From NCBI GenBank assembly GCA_945836755.1, contig CAMAMB010000006.1:1-64000 (forward strand): DNA of 64,000 nt, given 5' to 3'. The notes under the pieces were generated by a model, which was not told where the DNA came from, did no database searches, and saw only the letters and a list, made by a program, of their open reading frames with translations. Source of the DNA: an uncultured Bacteroidales bacterium. Its GTDB lineage: Bacteria; Bacteroidota; Bacteroidia; Bacteroidales; Bacteroidaceae. Positions 1 to 10,032 of this stretch are shown piece by piece. The translations under genes were made by a program, and so were the position numbers. Numbering within the stretch: the first letter of the stretch is position 1; each line of letters starts with the position of its first letter.

Positions 1-41
1 TCAAATACGTCGTGTAGCTCAAAGCCTGATATAATCTTCAT
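1..41 (-). CDS. PqqD-like peptide-binding protein (N-terminal 13 codons only)
   Basis: An ATG at 41-39 on the minus strand opens a frame that runs off the left end of the window and reads M-K-I-I-S-G-F-E-L-H-D-V-F. This resembles the start of Bacteroidales PqqD-family proteins, which begin with a short MKIxxGFxLRDV-like stretch. PqqD proteins bind precursor peptides and hand them to modifying enzymes. The gene would be the third member of a minus-strand cassette behind the HPr-kinase-like gene and the S26B-type peptidase, 78 bases after the latter stops. Only 13 residues are visible, so the call rests on this resemblance and on the neighbours. Confidence 0.5.
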   Translation of the reverse strand, partial: MKIISGFELHDVF

Positions 42-119
42 AACTTATGCAATATAATAACATTGAGTATCTATCTGTAGCTTATATATATACAAACATA
101 TTAAACTAGCCATCAAATA

Positions 120-590
120 CTATAGACGCCATGGCTGCCTTCTATATACGCCTAAGAGTATTCTTCGGAGAGGCTTCAACTTCATCCAAATGGCAGAATA
201 TACTCGCCATTTAAGACCCGTTACAAGGTCTGGCACGGAGCGTCCTTTGCGATAGAAGGCTGTGACCACACCTATCACATCGGTATCAAATAATGTCTCG
301 GTACTATAAATGTTGCCATCCCCCATCAGAATAAGCTTATTGCCATCACGCCTAATTACCCGATGAAGCACATATATATCATTGGGAAGTCTACCCAATA
401 CGGCGTCGCCTACCTTAATTAAACCCGGACATGCAGGACTTTTAAGTTTGACTATATCTCTGTCGGTCTCCAAGAAAGGACGCATACTATACCCCCTAAC
501 TCTTAGAGTTGCAGTATGACCATTTGCAAGGGCCTCAGCAACCTTCTCAATTAGAATTTTGTTGGGTATCTCTTTCCTCTTGGTTTGCAT
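120..590 (-). CDS. S24/S26-family signal-peptidase-like protein
   Basis: 156 residues. The catalytic pattern is that of S26B (archaeal/ER-type, SipW-like) peptidases: nucleophile Ser35 in GYSMRPF, His76 in VLHRVI in place of the bacterial lysine, and Asp91 in the GDGN motif. There is no N-terminal membrane anchor. A basic, fairly hydrophobic C-terminus (about residues 126-156) could associate with the membrane. ATG at 590 lies 39 bases after the stop of the kinase-like gene, so the two are probably cotranscribed. In Bacteroidetes such peptidases recur beside PqqD-like and HPr-kinase-like genes, which suggests that it processes a modified peptide; the substrate is unknown. The family assignment is good and the role is inferred. 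Confidence 0.75.
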   Translation of the reverse strand: MQTKRKEIPNKILIEKVAEALANGHTATLRVRGYSMRPFLETDRDIVKLKSPACPGLIKVGDAVLGRLPNDIYVLHRVIRRDGNKLILMGDGNIYSTETLFDTDVIGVVTAFYRKGRSVPDLVTGLKWRVYSAIWMKLKPLRRILLGVYRRQPWRL

Positions 591-629
591 GCGCAGGATG
601 ATAGTAGTATCAAAGATATTTAGGGAACG

Positions 630-1532
630 TCAGGCAGTGATAGTTTTAAAACTAAGCTCAGCGGCTTCTTGATCGGGCTTACATTTCAGGTAGAATGTAG
701 AGACATTACGTACCACCTTCTCTGTGGTTGACAAGATGTGCTGGTAGGACGGTTTGTCCCATATCATAGACGACACTGAAGATAGTATACTAGAATACGA
801 CTGTATCGGACGCTCTTTCTCAATGATATTAGCAGGGTATTGCTCCAGTCTAACAAACGCGCCGATGGGCACACTCAGATTTCTGTAGCATGGTGTCTTA
901 CCACTCCATGGTGTACCATAGACTTTAACCAGGTCATCAGACAAGACACGTATAGCAGGATTGTCATCATTGAGTAGATCTGATCCTGGTATGTGGGTGA
1001 GCCACAGCTTAGAATGGGTACTCTTGCCCGTCCCACTCTTACCTAAGAACAGATAACCACGATTATTATTTCTGATGACGGAGGCATGAATGAGAAGTGT
1101 GCCATAGTAAGCCGCAGAAAAGGCATAGGCTATCATTAAGGCATTCCCCAGCCCAAATAGCTGTTCAGCGTAACTACCGAAAGGGGAAATTTCAATCTTG
1201 CTGAAATCCCCATTTGTTCTCATAGCGGCAGCCTTTTTCTTTTCATAATTGGAAATAACAATCTTGTAGCCACCACCATCTATTTCAGGCAGTCTATATA
1301 CACCATGGTTGGTGCCACAACTGTCAAACTGTCCAAGTTCTTCACCCTCGGGTAGACAATCAACTAATTGATTATCAATAGTGGCTTTAAAAATAGGGTA
1401 GTTAGGCGACGGTATATCTGCCACGTGGAAACCGGCATATGATGGAATCAGAGACTTCAATGCAGGAAGATCTCTCGATTCTAATTCAAAATAGAGATCT
1501 GCAACGCAGAATTTCAAAGAGTCGTATGTCAT
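630..1532 (-). CDS. HPr kinase/PEPCK-like P-loop protein
   Basis: 300 residues. A Walker A loop GKSGTGKST lies at about 164-172, preceded by the conserved His150 in LIHASVI and followed by LLNDDNPAIR (186-195) and YGTPWSGK (205-212). This is the order seen in HPr serine kinases and PEP-carboxykinase-like relatives. The N-terminal half (1-145) is not the usual HprK domain. Homologues phosphorylate serines, including kinases of lasso-peptide clusters. Position beside an S26B-type peptidase and a PqqD-like start makes a peptide substrate more likely than HPr, and no ptsH or other PTS gene is nearby. ATG at 1532. No promoter consensus is visible in the 79 bases upstream, so it may be read through from the preceding genes. 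Confidence 0.75.
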   Translation of the reverse strand: MTYDSLKFCVADLYFELESRDLPALKSLIPSYAGFHVADIPSPNYPIFKATIDNQLVDCLPEGEELGQFDSCGTNHGVYRLPEIDGGGYKIVISNYEKKKAAAMRTNGDFSKIEISPFGSYAEQLFGLGNALMIAYAFSAAYYGTLLIHASVIRNNNRGYLFLGKSGTGKSTHSKLWLTHIPGSDLLNDDNPAIRVLSDDLVKVYGTPWSGKTPCYRNLSVPIGAFVRLEQYPANIIEKERPIQSYSSILSSVSSMIWDKPSYQHILSTTEKVVRNVSTFYLKCKPDQEAAELSFKTITA

Positions 1533-1611
1533 GAGTTGAGTCGGGGGGAGCAGCAGCTTATCAACCTAAATAGGATATGTATAGACCACGGTCAATTATG
1601 TAAGAGTATGA

Positions 1612-2031
1612 CTATTCTGTAGGAGATGTATAGGTCAGCTTAAAATTATCAGCTGGGATATCAACTAACTTTGATGGGAGGTTTCCCTTAATTCTCTTCT
1701 CGTGGTGACGGCGTAGTTTCAATAATTGCTTTTCTAATTTTGCTTTCTTGGTGTTACTGAATGTCACACACGCAAAATGGTCATTATAAGTATTCTGAAG
1801 GTAATGCCTAAATTGCTCAGAGAATACTGGACTTTGTTCCAAATAATGAGTTTTCTTATTTACCTTCAATTGGGGGAAGAAAAATATACCTGAGACATAG
1901 GATGTAGAGTCGTTCAAACTTTCACCACACGTAAAGATATAGACACCCTTATCTTTCTTGGACTTAGCCTCAATATCTGTCGATACCGTAAGTGAGAAAA
2001 GTATAAATAAGAGAAGTGTATAGAGCCTCAT
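1612..2031 (-). CDS. Secreted hypothetical protein
   Basis: 139 residues that I do not recognise. Residues 1-22 form a signal peptide: MRLY, a hydrophobic core LLLFILFSL, and a likely cleavage after I-E-A. The mature part starts with a lysine-rich stretch (KSKKDKG), contains two cysteines that could form a disulphide (in FTCGES and FACVTF), and has a basic segment KKAKLEKQLLKLRRHHEKRIK that may be helical. It starts 21 bases after the atpG stop, so it is probably the last or near-last gene of the ATP synthase transcript. That position alone does not show a role in the enzyme. A periplasmic location is the most likely. Confidence 0.6.
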   Translation of the reverse strand: MRLYTLLLFILFSLTVSTDIEAKSKKDKGVYIFTCGESLNDSTSYVSGIFFFPQLKVNKKTHYLEQSPVFSEQFRHYLQNTYNDHFACVTFSNTKKAKLEKQLLKLRRHHEKRIKGNLPSKLVDIPADNFKLTYTSPTE

Positions 2032-2052
2032 GACCAGTTCAAGATAGTTAGG

Positions 2053-2934
2053 TTATTTCATACTACCACCCACAATGTCAAGCAGTTCAGCTGTAATAGC
2101 CTGCTGTCTTGTCTTGTTGTAGGTAAGATTTAGTTCTTGGAGCAAATCATCCGCATTATCGGTAGCCGTTTGCATGGCAATAACACGTGCTGCGTGTTCA
2201 CTGGCAACACTATCCAAGACAGCAGTGAAGAGAGAAAGATGAAGCGACAGCGGAATAAGTTTCTTAGCTATAGTCTGAGCATTAGGCTCTATGATATAAT
2301 CAAGTGTGTGGTTGCTGGAAGCATCATTCTCTTGCCTATGATGTTTACTTAAGTCCAAGGGCAGATAAACGTCCTGTTGAAGTATCTGAGAACTCGCACT
2401 TTTGAAATGATGATAGATTAAATCTACCTTGTCTATTGATTGCGCAGTGTATGCCATCATGAGTGAAGAGGCAATGTCAGCTGCTGCCGCATAGGAGGGA
2501 TGTTCTAAGAGTGTGGCATTGTCTATCACGTCCTTAAAACCGGCCTTCCTCACAGCTTCAGCTGCCTTCTTTCCTATGGCTACAACAGTAGGGATATGAA
2601 TATGATGCTCCCTATATGATTCAATCTTTTTGTGAAAAGCTTTGATGGCATTGCTATTGAAGGCCCCACACAAGGAAGAGTTGGAGGTGATAAGAACGAG
2701 CGCCACATTCTTTACCTCCCGTTGCTGGGCGAAGGGGGTATATATCTGTCCTTCTGAGGCCACGATAAATCGCTGTAAAATCTGCTTCAGTTGAGATTCG
2801 TAGGGGCGCATTCGCTCAATGGCCAAACATGCATGATGTAGTTTGGATGATGCCACCATCTTCATGGCACTCGTAATTTTACGGGTGTTTTTGACGGAGG
2901 CTATTCTGTTCTTAACTTCTTTGAGTGAAGCCAT
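2053..2934 (-). CDS. atpG: F1Fo ATP synthase gamma subunit
   Basis: 293 residues, normal length. The gamma subunit is the central rotor stalk that couples c-ring rotation to catalysis in the alpha3beta3 head. The diagnostic N-terminus MASLKEVKNRIASVKNTRKITSAMKM is present in full (residues 1-26, key pattern R-I-x-S-V-x-N-T-x-K-I-T-x-A-M). The matching C-terminal helix reads ATDNADDLLQELNLTYNKTRQ and ends ITAELLDIVGG. The two helices form the coiled coil of the shaft. It is the last ATP synthase gene of the operon, 113 bases after atpA; that spacer carries a small inverted repeat CCTGCC/GGCAGG (2969-2989). ATG start at 2934. Confidence 0.97.
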   Translation of the reverse strand: MASLKEVKNRIASVKNTRKITSAMKMVASSKLHHACLAIERMRPYESQLKQILQRFIVASEGQIYTPFAQQREVKNVALVLITSNSSLCGAFNSNAIKAFHKKIESYREHHIHIPTVVAIGKKAAEAVRKAGFKDVIDNATLLEHPSYAAAADIASSLMMAYTAQSIDKVDLIYHHFKSASSQILQQDVYLPLDLSKHHRQENDASSNHTLDYIIEPNAQTIAKKLIPLSLHLSLFTAVLDSVASEHAARVIAMQTATDNADDLLQELNLTYNKTRQQAITAELLDIVGGSMK

Positions 2935-3047
2935 GGGACAATGTATGAGTTTTAGTAGCGTTATCTAACCTGCCTTAATAGGTGGCAGGCAAATAACTTT
3001 TCGGTCACTGTATACCTCTTGTATTATGGATACAATGAGTGGGATAA

Positions 3048-4634
3048 TTAGGCAGCGTATTGACCAGCAACATTAGCTGCAACAGTCTCAATGAGTGAAG
3101 CAACCTCGTCAGAGAGAATTCCTTCTGATAGTGGTGTCAACACGGCATCAGCATATTGGCAGCGCATTATGTCGAGGAATTTCTCCTGGAAGTCAGTGAC
3201 TTTATCCAAGGGGACATTCTTTAACAAGCCTCGAGTGCCGCAGTAAAGAATGGCAACCTGCTCTGCTACCGGCATCGGGCTGTACTGTGCTTGGATAAGG
3301 AGCTGGTTATTCTTGCGTCCGCGGTCAATGGTCATAGCGGTAACGGCATCCATGTCAGAGGCAAACTTTGCGAAAGCTTCGAGTTCACGATACTGAGCCT
3401 GGTCGATTTTGAGTGTTCCAGCCACCTTCTTCATGCTCTTAATCTGGGCTGAACCACCTACACGGCTTACAGAAATACCGACATCAATAGCCGGTCTGAA
3501 ACCTTGATTAAATAGATTGGTGTCCAAATATATCTGACCATCAGTAATGGAGATAACGTTGGTAGGTATATAGGCTGAAACGTCGCCAGCCTGTGTTTCA
3601 ATGATAGGTAAAGCAGTCAACGAACCGCCACCTTTAACTTCATCCTTTAAGGAGGCAGGGAGGTCATTCATCTGCTCTGCAACCTCCTGTTGGTTATTGA
3701 TTTTAGCAGCACGTTCAAGCAGACGTGAATGAAGATAGAATACATCACCCGGATATGCCTCGCGGCCGGAAGGACGTCGTAAGATGAGTGACACCTCACG
3801 GTATGCCACTGCTTGTTTTGACAGGTCGTCATATACGACCAGTGCATGTTTTCCTCTGTCACGGAAGAACTCCCCAATTGCTGCACCGGCAAAGGGTGCA
3901 TAGTATTGCATCGCTGCAGGAGTACCAGCTGTCGCGCTGACCACGATAGTATAGTCAAGTGCACCGGCACTTTTAAGTGTACCTACGATAGATGCCACAG
4001 TAGATGCTTTCTGTCCGATGGCCACATAGATACAATAGACCGGATCGCCTTTCTTGAAACTATCTTTTTGGTTGATGATGGTATCGATGGCAATGGCAGT
4101 CTTACCTGTCTGACGGTCACCGATGATTAGCTCACGTTGGCCTCTTCCGATAGGTATCATTGAGTCTACGCTCTTGAGGCCGGTCTGTAATGACTGAGTT
4201 ACTGGTTGACGATATATAACGCCCGGGGCCTTGCGGTCAAGTGGCATGAGGTATTTCTTCCCTGTGATGGGCTTACCTCCGTCAATGGGATTGCCAAGGG
4301 GGTCTATCACGCGTCCCAACATTTCTTCTGTGACCTCAATAGATGCCACCTTACATGTACGCTTGACGCGCTGTCCTTCTTTTATGCCCTCGGAGGAACC
4401 TAAAAGAACAGCACCTACGTTGTCCTCTTCAAGGTTCATAGCCACGGCCATAGTACCATTATCAAACTCTATGAGTTCATTCTCAGTGACATTTGTCAAT
4501 CCGTGTATATGGGCTACACCGTCACCGATGGAGAGGACGACACCTACTTCTTCTAATTTGGCTTCAAGGCCAGTTTCCTGCAGTTCGCGGAAGAGGATTT
4601 CACTTACTTCGGTAGGCTTAATGATGTCAGACAT
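3048..4634 (-). CDS. atpA: F1Fo ATP synthase alpha subunit
   Basis: 528 residues. It is the non-catalytic nucleotide-binding subunit of the F1 head. Visible features in order are the beta-barrel domain (about 25-95), the P-loop GDRQTGKT at about residue 172, the VYDDLSKQA segment, the ATP synthase signature region [17 protein letters not shown] including the essential arginine near residue 380, and the helical C-terminal domain. ATG at 4634 gives the usual N-terminus with P-T-E-V-S-E-I-L. It sits between atpH and atpG in the typical Bacteroidetes order, and the 114-base spacer to atpH shows no promoter or terminator. Confidence 0.98.
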   Translation of the reverse strand: MSDIIKPTEVSEILFRELQETGLEAKLEEVGVVLSIGDGVAHIHGLTNVTENELIEFDNGTMAVAMNLEEDNVGAVLLGSSEGIKEGQRVKRTCKVASIEVTEEMLGRVIDPLGNPIDGGKPITGKKYLMPLDRKAPGVIYRQPVTQSLQTGLKSVDSMIPIGRGQRELIIGDRQTGKTAIAIDTIINQKDSFKKGDPVYCIYVAIGQKASTVASIVGTLKSAGALDYTIVVSATAGTPAAMQYYAPFAGAAIGEFFRDRGKHALVVYDDLSKQAVAYREVSLILRRPSGREAYPGDVFYLHSRLLERAAKINNQQEVAEQMNDLPASLKDEVKGGGSLTALPIIETQAGDVSAYIPTNVISITDGQIYLDTNLFNQGFRPAIDVGISVSRVGGSAQIKSMKKVAGTLKIDQAQYRELEAFAKFASDMDAVTAMTIDRGRKNNQLLIQAQYSPMPVAEQVAILYCGTRGLLKNVPLDKVTDFQEKFLDIMRCQYADAVLTPLSEGILSDEVASLIETVAANVAGQYAA

Positions 4635-4748
4635 ATGTTATTCTGTTGAGTAGATATTCTATGAAATTATGGATGCAATCAGTACCCTCATTACAAAGTG
4701 GGTGGCTATTGCTAATATTAGTTCCCTGGGCAAGGGATATAGAGAGTC

Positions 4749-5291
4749 CTATGACGTCAGTGCTCTTTTAATATAATTGAGTTTGCTTCGAACACTTACA
4801 TCCAGACGGTATGTGTCATATTCTATGATAAATCCTCCTTCAATCTCGGGGTCTATGCAGACTTCAAAGTCAACCTTGGTCTGCGTTCTTTTCTCAATCC
4901 ATTGCTGGAGCTTTGCGGTGATGTGCTTTTCCGTCGCAACCGGTAGAGTGAGTTTCCCGCGAATGATACCCTTATCTTCACGATATAGGTCTCCAAAGGT
5001 AAGAGCGATGCTTTGCAAGCTGTTGATCCTCTGTTTTCGAGCCAGCAAATCTGCAAAGCGTCGAAGGCTGAGTGTCGGGGTGTCATCTATACTGCCCGCT
5101 TTAACAATTAGATTAACCTTTTTATCATCTGAAAGCACAGGGTTTTGGAGCATACTCTTAAATGCAGGTAGCTGTTCAAATGTGTTGCTTACCTGGATCA
5201 TTTCAGAATATACTTTTGAGGCTTCGTTGTTTGCCTGTGCAAAGGCGAAGAGGGCTTTAGCGTACCTCATGGAGACGATACCGGCAATCAT
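4749..5291 (-). CDS. atpH: F1Fo ATP synthase delta subunit
   Basis: 180 residues, normal length. Delta (OSCP) sits on top of the F1 head and joins it to the peripheral b-subunit stalk. The start contains the family pattern SMRYAKALFAFA (residues 7-18), then the six-helix N-terminal domain (to about 105). The C-terminal strand-rich part carries IEGGFIIEYDTYRLDVSVRSKL, the conserved end of the family. The ATG at 5291 is chosen because homologues carry a few residues before the SMRYA motif. It starts 52 bases after the atpF stop. Confidence 0.96.
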   Translation of the reverse strand: MIAGIVSMRYAKALFAFAQANNEASKVYSEMIQVSNTFEQLPAFKSMLQNPVLSDDKKVNLIVKAGSIDDTPTLSLRRFADLLARKQRINSLQSIALTFGDLYREDKGIIRGKLTLPVATEKHITAKLQQWIEKRTQTKVDFEVCIDPEIEGGFIIEYDTYRLDVSVRSKLNYIKRALTS

Positions 5292-5343
5292 GGGTGTATA
5301 GTTTATATGTGTGAGGTGATAGGCCGTAGAGGAGGGTTTGAGG

Positions 5344-5865
5344 CTACTTGTCTTTTTCGTCCAAAGCTTCGTCTACAAGCTTTGTGATAAAGACTTGATG
5401 TGCCTCTTGAGAGGATAGTTCTTTCTGTATCACCTTCTCTGCAATCTTGACAGAGAGTGTGGCTACAGTTTGACGTATCTCGCGAAGGGCATTTTCTTTC
5501 TCGGCCATTATTTGTTGCTGTACATCTTTCAGACGGGCAGCTCCTTCTTCCTGTGCTTTGACGGAAGCCTGTTGAATGATGCCTTTCGCTGTTTCTTGTG
5601 CTTGCCTGATAATGTCAGCTTGTTCCTGACGGGCTTGCTTGATGAGTTGCTGGCTTTCTTGTTGTATGCCCATAAGCTTCTCATTAGCCTCATGCGCCTT
5701 GGCAAGGGCCTGATCAATGTACTTCTTGCGTTCGTCTACCATATTTATGATGGCGGGGAAGCCATACTTGGCCACGAAGAAGAAAACGACGAGGAAAGCC
5801 AATAGCATCCAGAATAACAGGCCAGCGTCGGGTGTTAATATGGATGGCAGATTTATGGACAGCAT
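5344..5865 (-). CDS. atpF: F1Fo ATP synthase b subunit
   Basis: 173 residues. Residues about 12-31 (GLLFWMLLAFLVVFFFVAKY) form the single membrane helix, followed by a long charged, Ala/Gln/Glu-rich helix (about 45-150) for the peripheral-stalk dimer. The sequence FPAIINMVDERKKYIDQALAKA just after the membrane segment is typical of Bacteroidetes b subunits. ATG start at 5865, MLSINLPSILTPDAGLLFW. It is separated from atpE by 83 bases that hold a strong hairpin (5885-5932). Only one b-type gene is present, so the stalk is presumably a homodimer. Confidence 0.96.
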   Translation of the reverse strand: MLSINLPSILTPDAGLLFWMLLAFLVVFFFVAKYGFPAIINMVDERKKYIDQALAKAHEANEKLMGIQQESQQLIKQARQEQADIIRQAQETAKGIIQQASVKAQEEGAARLKDVQQQIMAEKENALREIRQTVATLSVKIAEKVIQKELSSQEAHQVFITKLVDEALDEKDK

Positions 5866-5884
5866 AGATACAAAGGTTGGGCGT

Positions 5885-5932
5885 GTACATGACTTCCTAT
5901 AACCTACGGTTCAGTAGGTGGAAGCCATGTAC
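5885..5932 (-). promoter_or_regulatory. RNA hairpin between atpE and atpF
   Basis: Inverted repeat read from the sequence: GTACATG-A-CTTCC then a TATA bulge then ACCTAC on one side, and GTAGGT-GGAAG-C-CATGTAC on the other, with a six-base loop (5908-5913). In the transcript it lies about 17 bases after the atpE stop and 20 bases before the atpF start. There is no U tract, so a complete terminator is unlikely. An mRNA-stabilising or processing structure that raises the yield of the c subunit, needed in about ten copies per enzyme, is the simplest inference. Confidence 0.6.
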
Positions 5933-5948
5933 CGCAATGTGAGACGTT

Positions 5949-6212
<264 letters not shown>

Positions 6213-6274
6213 TTATTGATGTAGTGGATAGATTATAATATCGTTCGAGGTGATGGGGAAAATAATTTATCCCA

Positions 6275-7348
6275 TTACTCATGATGAGCAGGGTGGGCCA
6301 TGCCTATGAACACAGCGCTCAGCATCGTAAAGACGTAAGCCTGTATGAAGGCCACCAATAGTTCCAGGGCATTCATGAATATCATCATAACAAGACTGGC
6401 TACACTCATCGGAGCACCTATTGCCACCCCCACCTGTGAGGTAATGAAGATGATGCAGGTGATGGAAAGTATGATGGCATGGCCTGCCATCATGTTGGCA
6501 AAGAGACGCACCATGAGGGCAAATGGCTTGGTGAAGATACCAAAAAGTTCTATGACAGGCATCATCGGTACCGGCACTTTAAGCCACGTAGGTACAGGGG
6601 GCCAAAATATTTCTTTCCAATATTCTTTGTTGCCAAATAGGTTTATCATCAAGAATGTACAAATGGCTAGGAAGAAGGTAATATTGATGTTACCTGTAAT
6701 GTTAGCGCCTCCAGGGAATATGGGGATTAGGCCCAGCAAGTTTGTGATAAAGATAAAGAAGAAGGCTGTGAGCAGGAAGGGGGAATACTTGCGGTAGTGT
6801 GCTTCACCTACGGAAGGCCGAATGAGGTCATCCTGTAAGCTCATCACCAACATCTCCATCATACCTACAAATCCTCCGGGAGCTTCGTCTTCCGGTTTCT
6901 TATGCTTATACCAGCGGGCCGTACAGGTAAAGATGCTAATCATAAGAATGACGACAATCCATAACTGTACCACATTCTTCGTGATACTCAGGTCAAGAGG
7001 TCGAATAGTCGTACCATCAGGAACACTTTCGTAAATCTTTCCATTTCTCTCATTATCAATGTAGAAGCCATTAACCTTATGGTCTTCGGCTTCATGGAAA
7101 CGGGCTGAACTGAAGCAATGCCACTGTCCCTCATGCCCTCTCACAATGACAGGTAAGGGAATAGAGACATGGCGGCCATTCCATGTCAGGATATGCCACT
7201 CGTAGGCATCGCTCAGGTGCCCCAGCACTACTTCCTTCACATTTACGCCCTCTTCTTCCTGTACGGCTGGGGATGCCATCAAGGAAGTATGCGTAGAAAT
7301 GGAGAGTATAAATAGGAGGATAAGGTGTAGATAGCGGCTGTGTAGCAT
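6275..7348 (-). CDS. atpB: F1Fo ATP synthase a subunit
   Basis: 357 residues from the ATG at 7348. A longer open frame reaches 7423, but it would overlap the upstream membrane-protein gene. The chosen start gives a signal-peptide-like N-terminus (MLHSRYLHLILLFILSIST) and then a roughly 100-residue non-membrane region before the membrane core, as in other Bacteroidetes a subunits. The proton-channel arginine is Arg281 in MVRLFANMMAGH, and the C-terminal membrane helix holds LELLVAFIQAYVFTMLSAVF. It forms the stator half-channels against the c ring. The stop is followed by atpE after 77 bases. Confidence 0.95.
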   Translation of the reverse strand: MLHSRYLHLILLFILSISTHTSLMASPAVQEEEGVNVKEVVLGHLSDAYEWHILTWNGRHVSIPLPVIVRGHEGQWHCFSSARFHEAEDHKVNGFYIDNERNGKIYESVPDGTTIRPLDLSITKNVVQLWIVVILMISIFTCTARWYKHKKPEDEAPGGFVGMMEMLVMSLQDDLIRPSVGEAHYRKYSPFLLTAFFFIFITNLLGLIPIFPGGANITGNINITFFLAICTFLMINLFGNKEYWKEIFWPPVPTWLKVPVPMMPVIELFGIFTKPFALMVRLFANMMAGHAIILSITCIIFITSQVGVAIGAPMSVASLVMMIFMNALELLVAFIQAYVFTMLSAVFIGMAHPAHHE

Positions 7349-7370
7349 GGTAGAGTAGGGGAGTTTGTAT

Positions 7371-7760
7371 CTATGAATGCTTGGTAACCTTCGGGGCATG
7401 ATACAACATTGTGGAGAGTACAAGTTGAAGGAGGTAGTAGACCATGAGATTGAAGGTGAACAAGAGAAGTTGCTGTCTCACGAGTGTGGCATATAGGACG
7501 AATAGCAAGAGTGTAATCCCAGCATAGCTCAAGCGTATGCTCAACCAGTATGTCACGACCTGTTGACCTTGAGGACGAATAGCTCTCATAAGCGCATTCT
7601 GCAGGAGTGACAGTGCAAAGAAGCCCGTGGCTATCAACGTGAGGTATGGTATCTGGACTACAGACTCCGCGTATCCTGTGAAGTATGATTCTGTAAAGAA
7701 TAGGACAGGTGCAGCCAACGCATACAGCAGAGCCGGAAGTATGATATTTTTCACTTGCAT
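7371..7760 (-). CDS. AtpI-like small membrane protein of the ATP synthase operon
   Basis: 129 residues from the ATG at 7760; an in-frame TTG at 7769 would add three residues. Four hydrophobic segments can be seen (about 6-24, 38-54, 70-90 and 97-115), with a basic loop near residues 60-66. Sequence similarity to AtpI is not obvious by eye. The assignment comes from size, topology and position between atpC and atpB, where Bacteroidetes usually carry such a gene. AtpI-type proteins help assemble the c ring or carry Mg2+. It starts 24 bases after atpC and stops 22 bases before the atpB start, so it is part of the operon. Confidence 0.65.
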   Translation of the reverse strand: MQVKNIILPALLYALAAPVLFFTESYFTGYAESVVQIPYLTLIATGFFALSLLQNALMRAIRPQGQQVVTYWLSIRLSYAGITLLLFVLYATLVRQQLLLFTFNLMVYYLLQLVLSTMLYHAPKVTKHS

Positions 7761-7784
7761 AGAGAGCAACAGCCTTAGATGAAA

Positions 7785-8039
7785 TCAAGGATGTTTGGGA
7801 ACTGCGATAATGCAAAGGGAAATATCCCCATTACTCACTTCCACAAATCCGCCCTCAATGTCTATCTCGAAATCCTCAGCCTCCGGAACGGTTGCGCTCA
7901 CTCTGCCTGCCGTCAGGGTGGAGAGTAAGGGAGCATGGCCTTGAAGGATCTCAAATCGTCCTGCCTCGCCAGGTAACCTAACGATAGAAGCTTCACCTTG
8001 GAAGAGGACGTTCTCGGGGGTTACAACTGAAAGATGCAC
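7785..8039 (-). CDS. atpC: F1Fo ATP synthase epsilon subunit, short form
   Basis: 84 residues. Only the N-terminal beta-sandwich domain is present (LSVVTPENVLFQGEA, then GRFEILQGHAPLLSTLTAG). The two-helix C-terminal domain that lets epsilon inhibit ATP hydrolysis in Escherichia coli and Bacillus is missing. Short epsilon subunits are usual in Bacteroidetes, so this is not a truncation mutant. The start is GTG at 8039; upstream in frame there is no ATG before a stop. It follows atpD by 51 bases. Confidence 0.93.
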   Translation of the reverse strand: MHLSVVTPENVLFQGEASIVRLPGEAGRFEILQGHAPLLSTLTAGRVSATVPEAEDFEIDIEGGFVEVSNGDISLCIIAVPKHP

Positions 8040-8090
8040 TTGATTATATGAGTATATTTAATGTTTTACAATGACAGGCTAACTGCTTGT

Positions 8091-9626
<1,536 letters not shown>

Positions 9627-9744
9627 TTACGTGTAATGATATGTGTTTATACTAACCTTTTACTCTCAACGAGTTATCAACTGGATGGAGCGAATGAAAA
9701 GGATGCTGTAGAGTGGGAGAGGGGGCTTCCCTCTTTTAACGGCG

Positions 9745-9752
9745 CAAAGATA
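9745..9752 (-). promoter_or_regulatory. Promoter -7 element of the ATP synthase operon
   Basis: Minus-strand TATCTTTG fits the Bacteroidetes -7 consensus TAnnTTTG. No good TTTG -33 box is present 19-21 bases upstream, where the DNA is an A-rich run. Transcription would start near 9738, giving a leader of about 115 bases before atpD. Confidence 0.6.
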
Positions 9753-9801
9753 TATTTTTTTTCGGTGATGCCATATCCTCTACGCGAATTTTAGAAGCCT
9801 C

Positions 9802-9984
9802 TCACAGAAATTCCGACCTCATTTGACTACACACTTCACCAAAAGTAGCATCCTCTTCGAGTACGAGCCTGAGCCCCCAATCATCATATTCGTCTAAGAT
9901 ATAGATCTCCTAAATGTCTGCGGTCACATTCCGGCATCGGTCGATTTAGAGCACAGACGTATAATTGGGCAGTATGAGGGGCAT
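9802..9984 (-). pseudogene. Remnant of an unidentified small coding frame
   Basis: A minus-strand frame from an ATG at 9984 to a TGA at 9802 reads like protein but holds two internal stops, TAA and TAG, each one base away from a lysine codon. The last intact stretch reads EIYILDEYDDWGLRLVLEED and continues ATFGEVCSQMRSEFL. The acidic, aromatic composition is unlike random intergenic DNA. I do not recognise a family. It lies in a 1.1-kb gap between the atp operon promoter and rho, which fits decay of a former gene. Confidence 0.3.
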
Positions 9985-10032
9985 TATCAACTAGTCAACC
10001 TAGATACTGTTCTGTGATGGGATAGTGTTTTG

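Noticed and set aside
7279-7815. 178-codon minus-strand frame overlapping atpB and the AtpI-like gene
   Set aside because: It runs out of frame through both genes and its cysteine-rich composition is not protein-like; the in-frame membrane protein is the better call.
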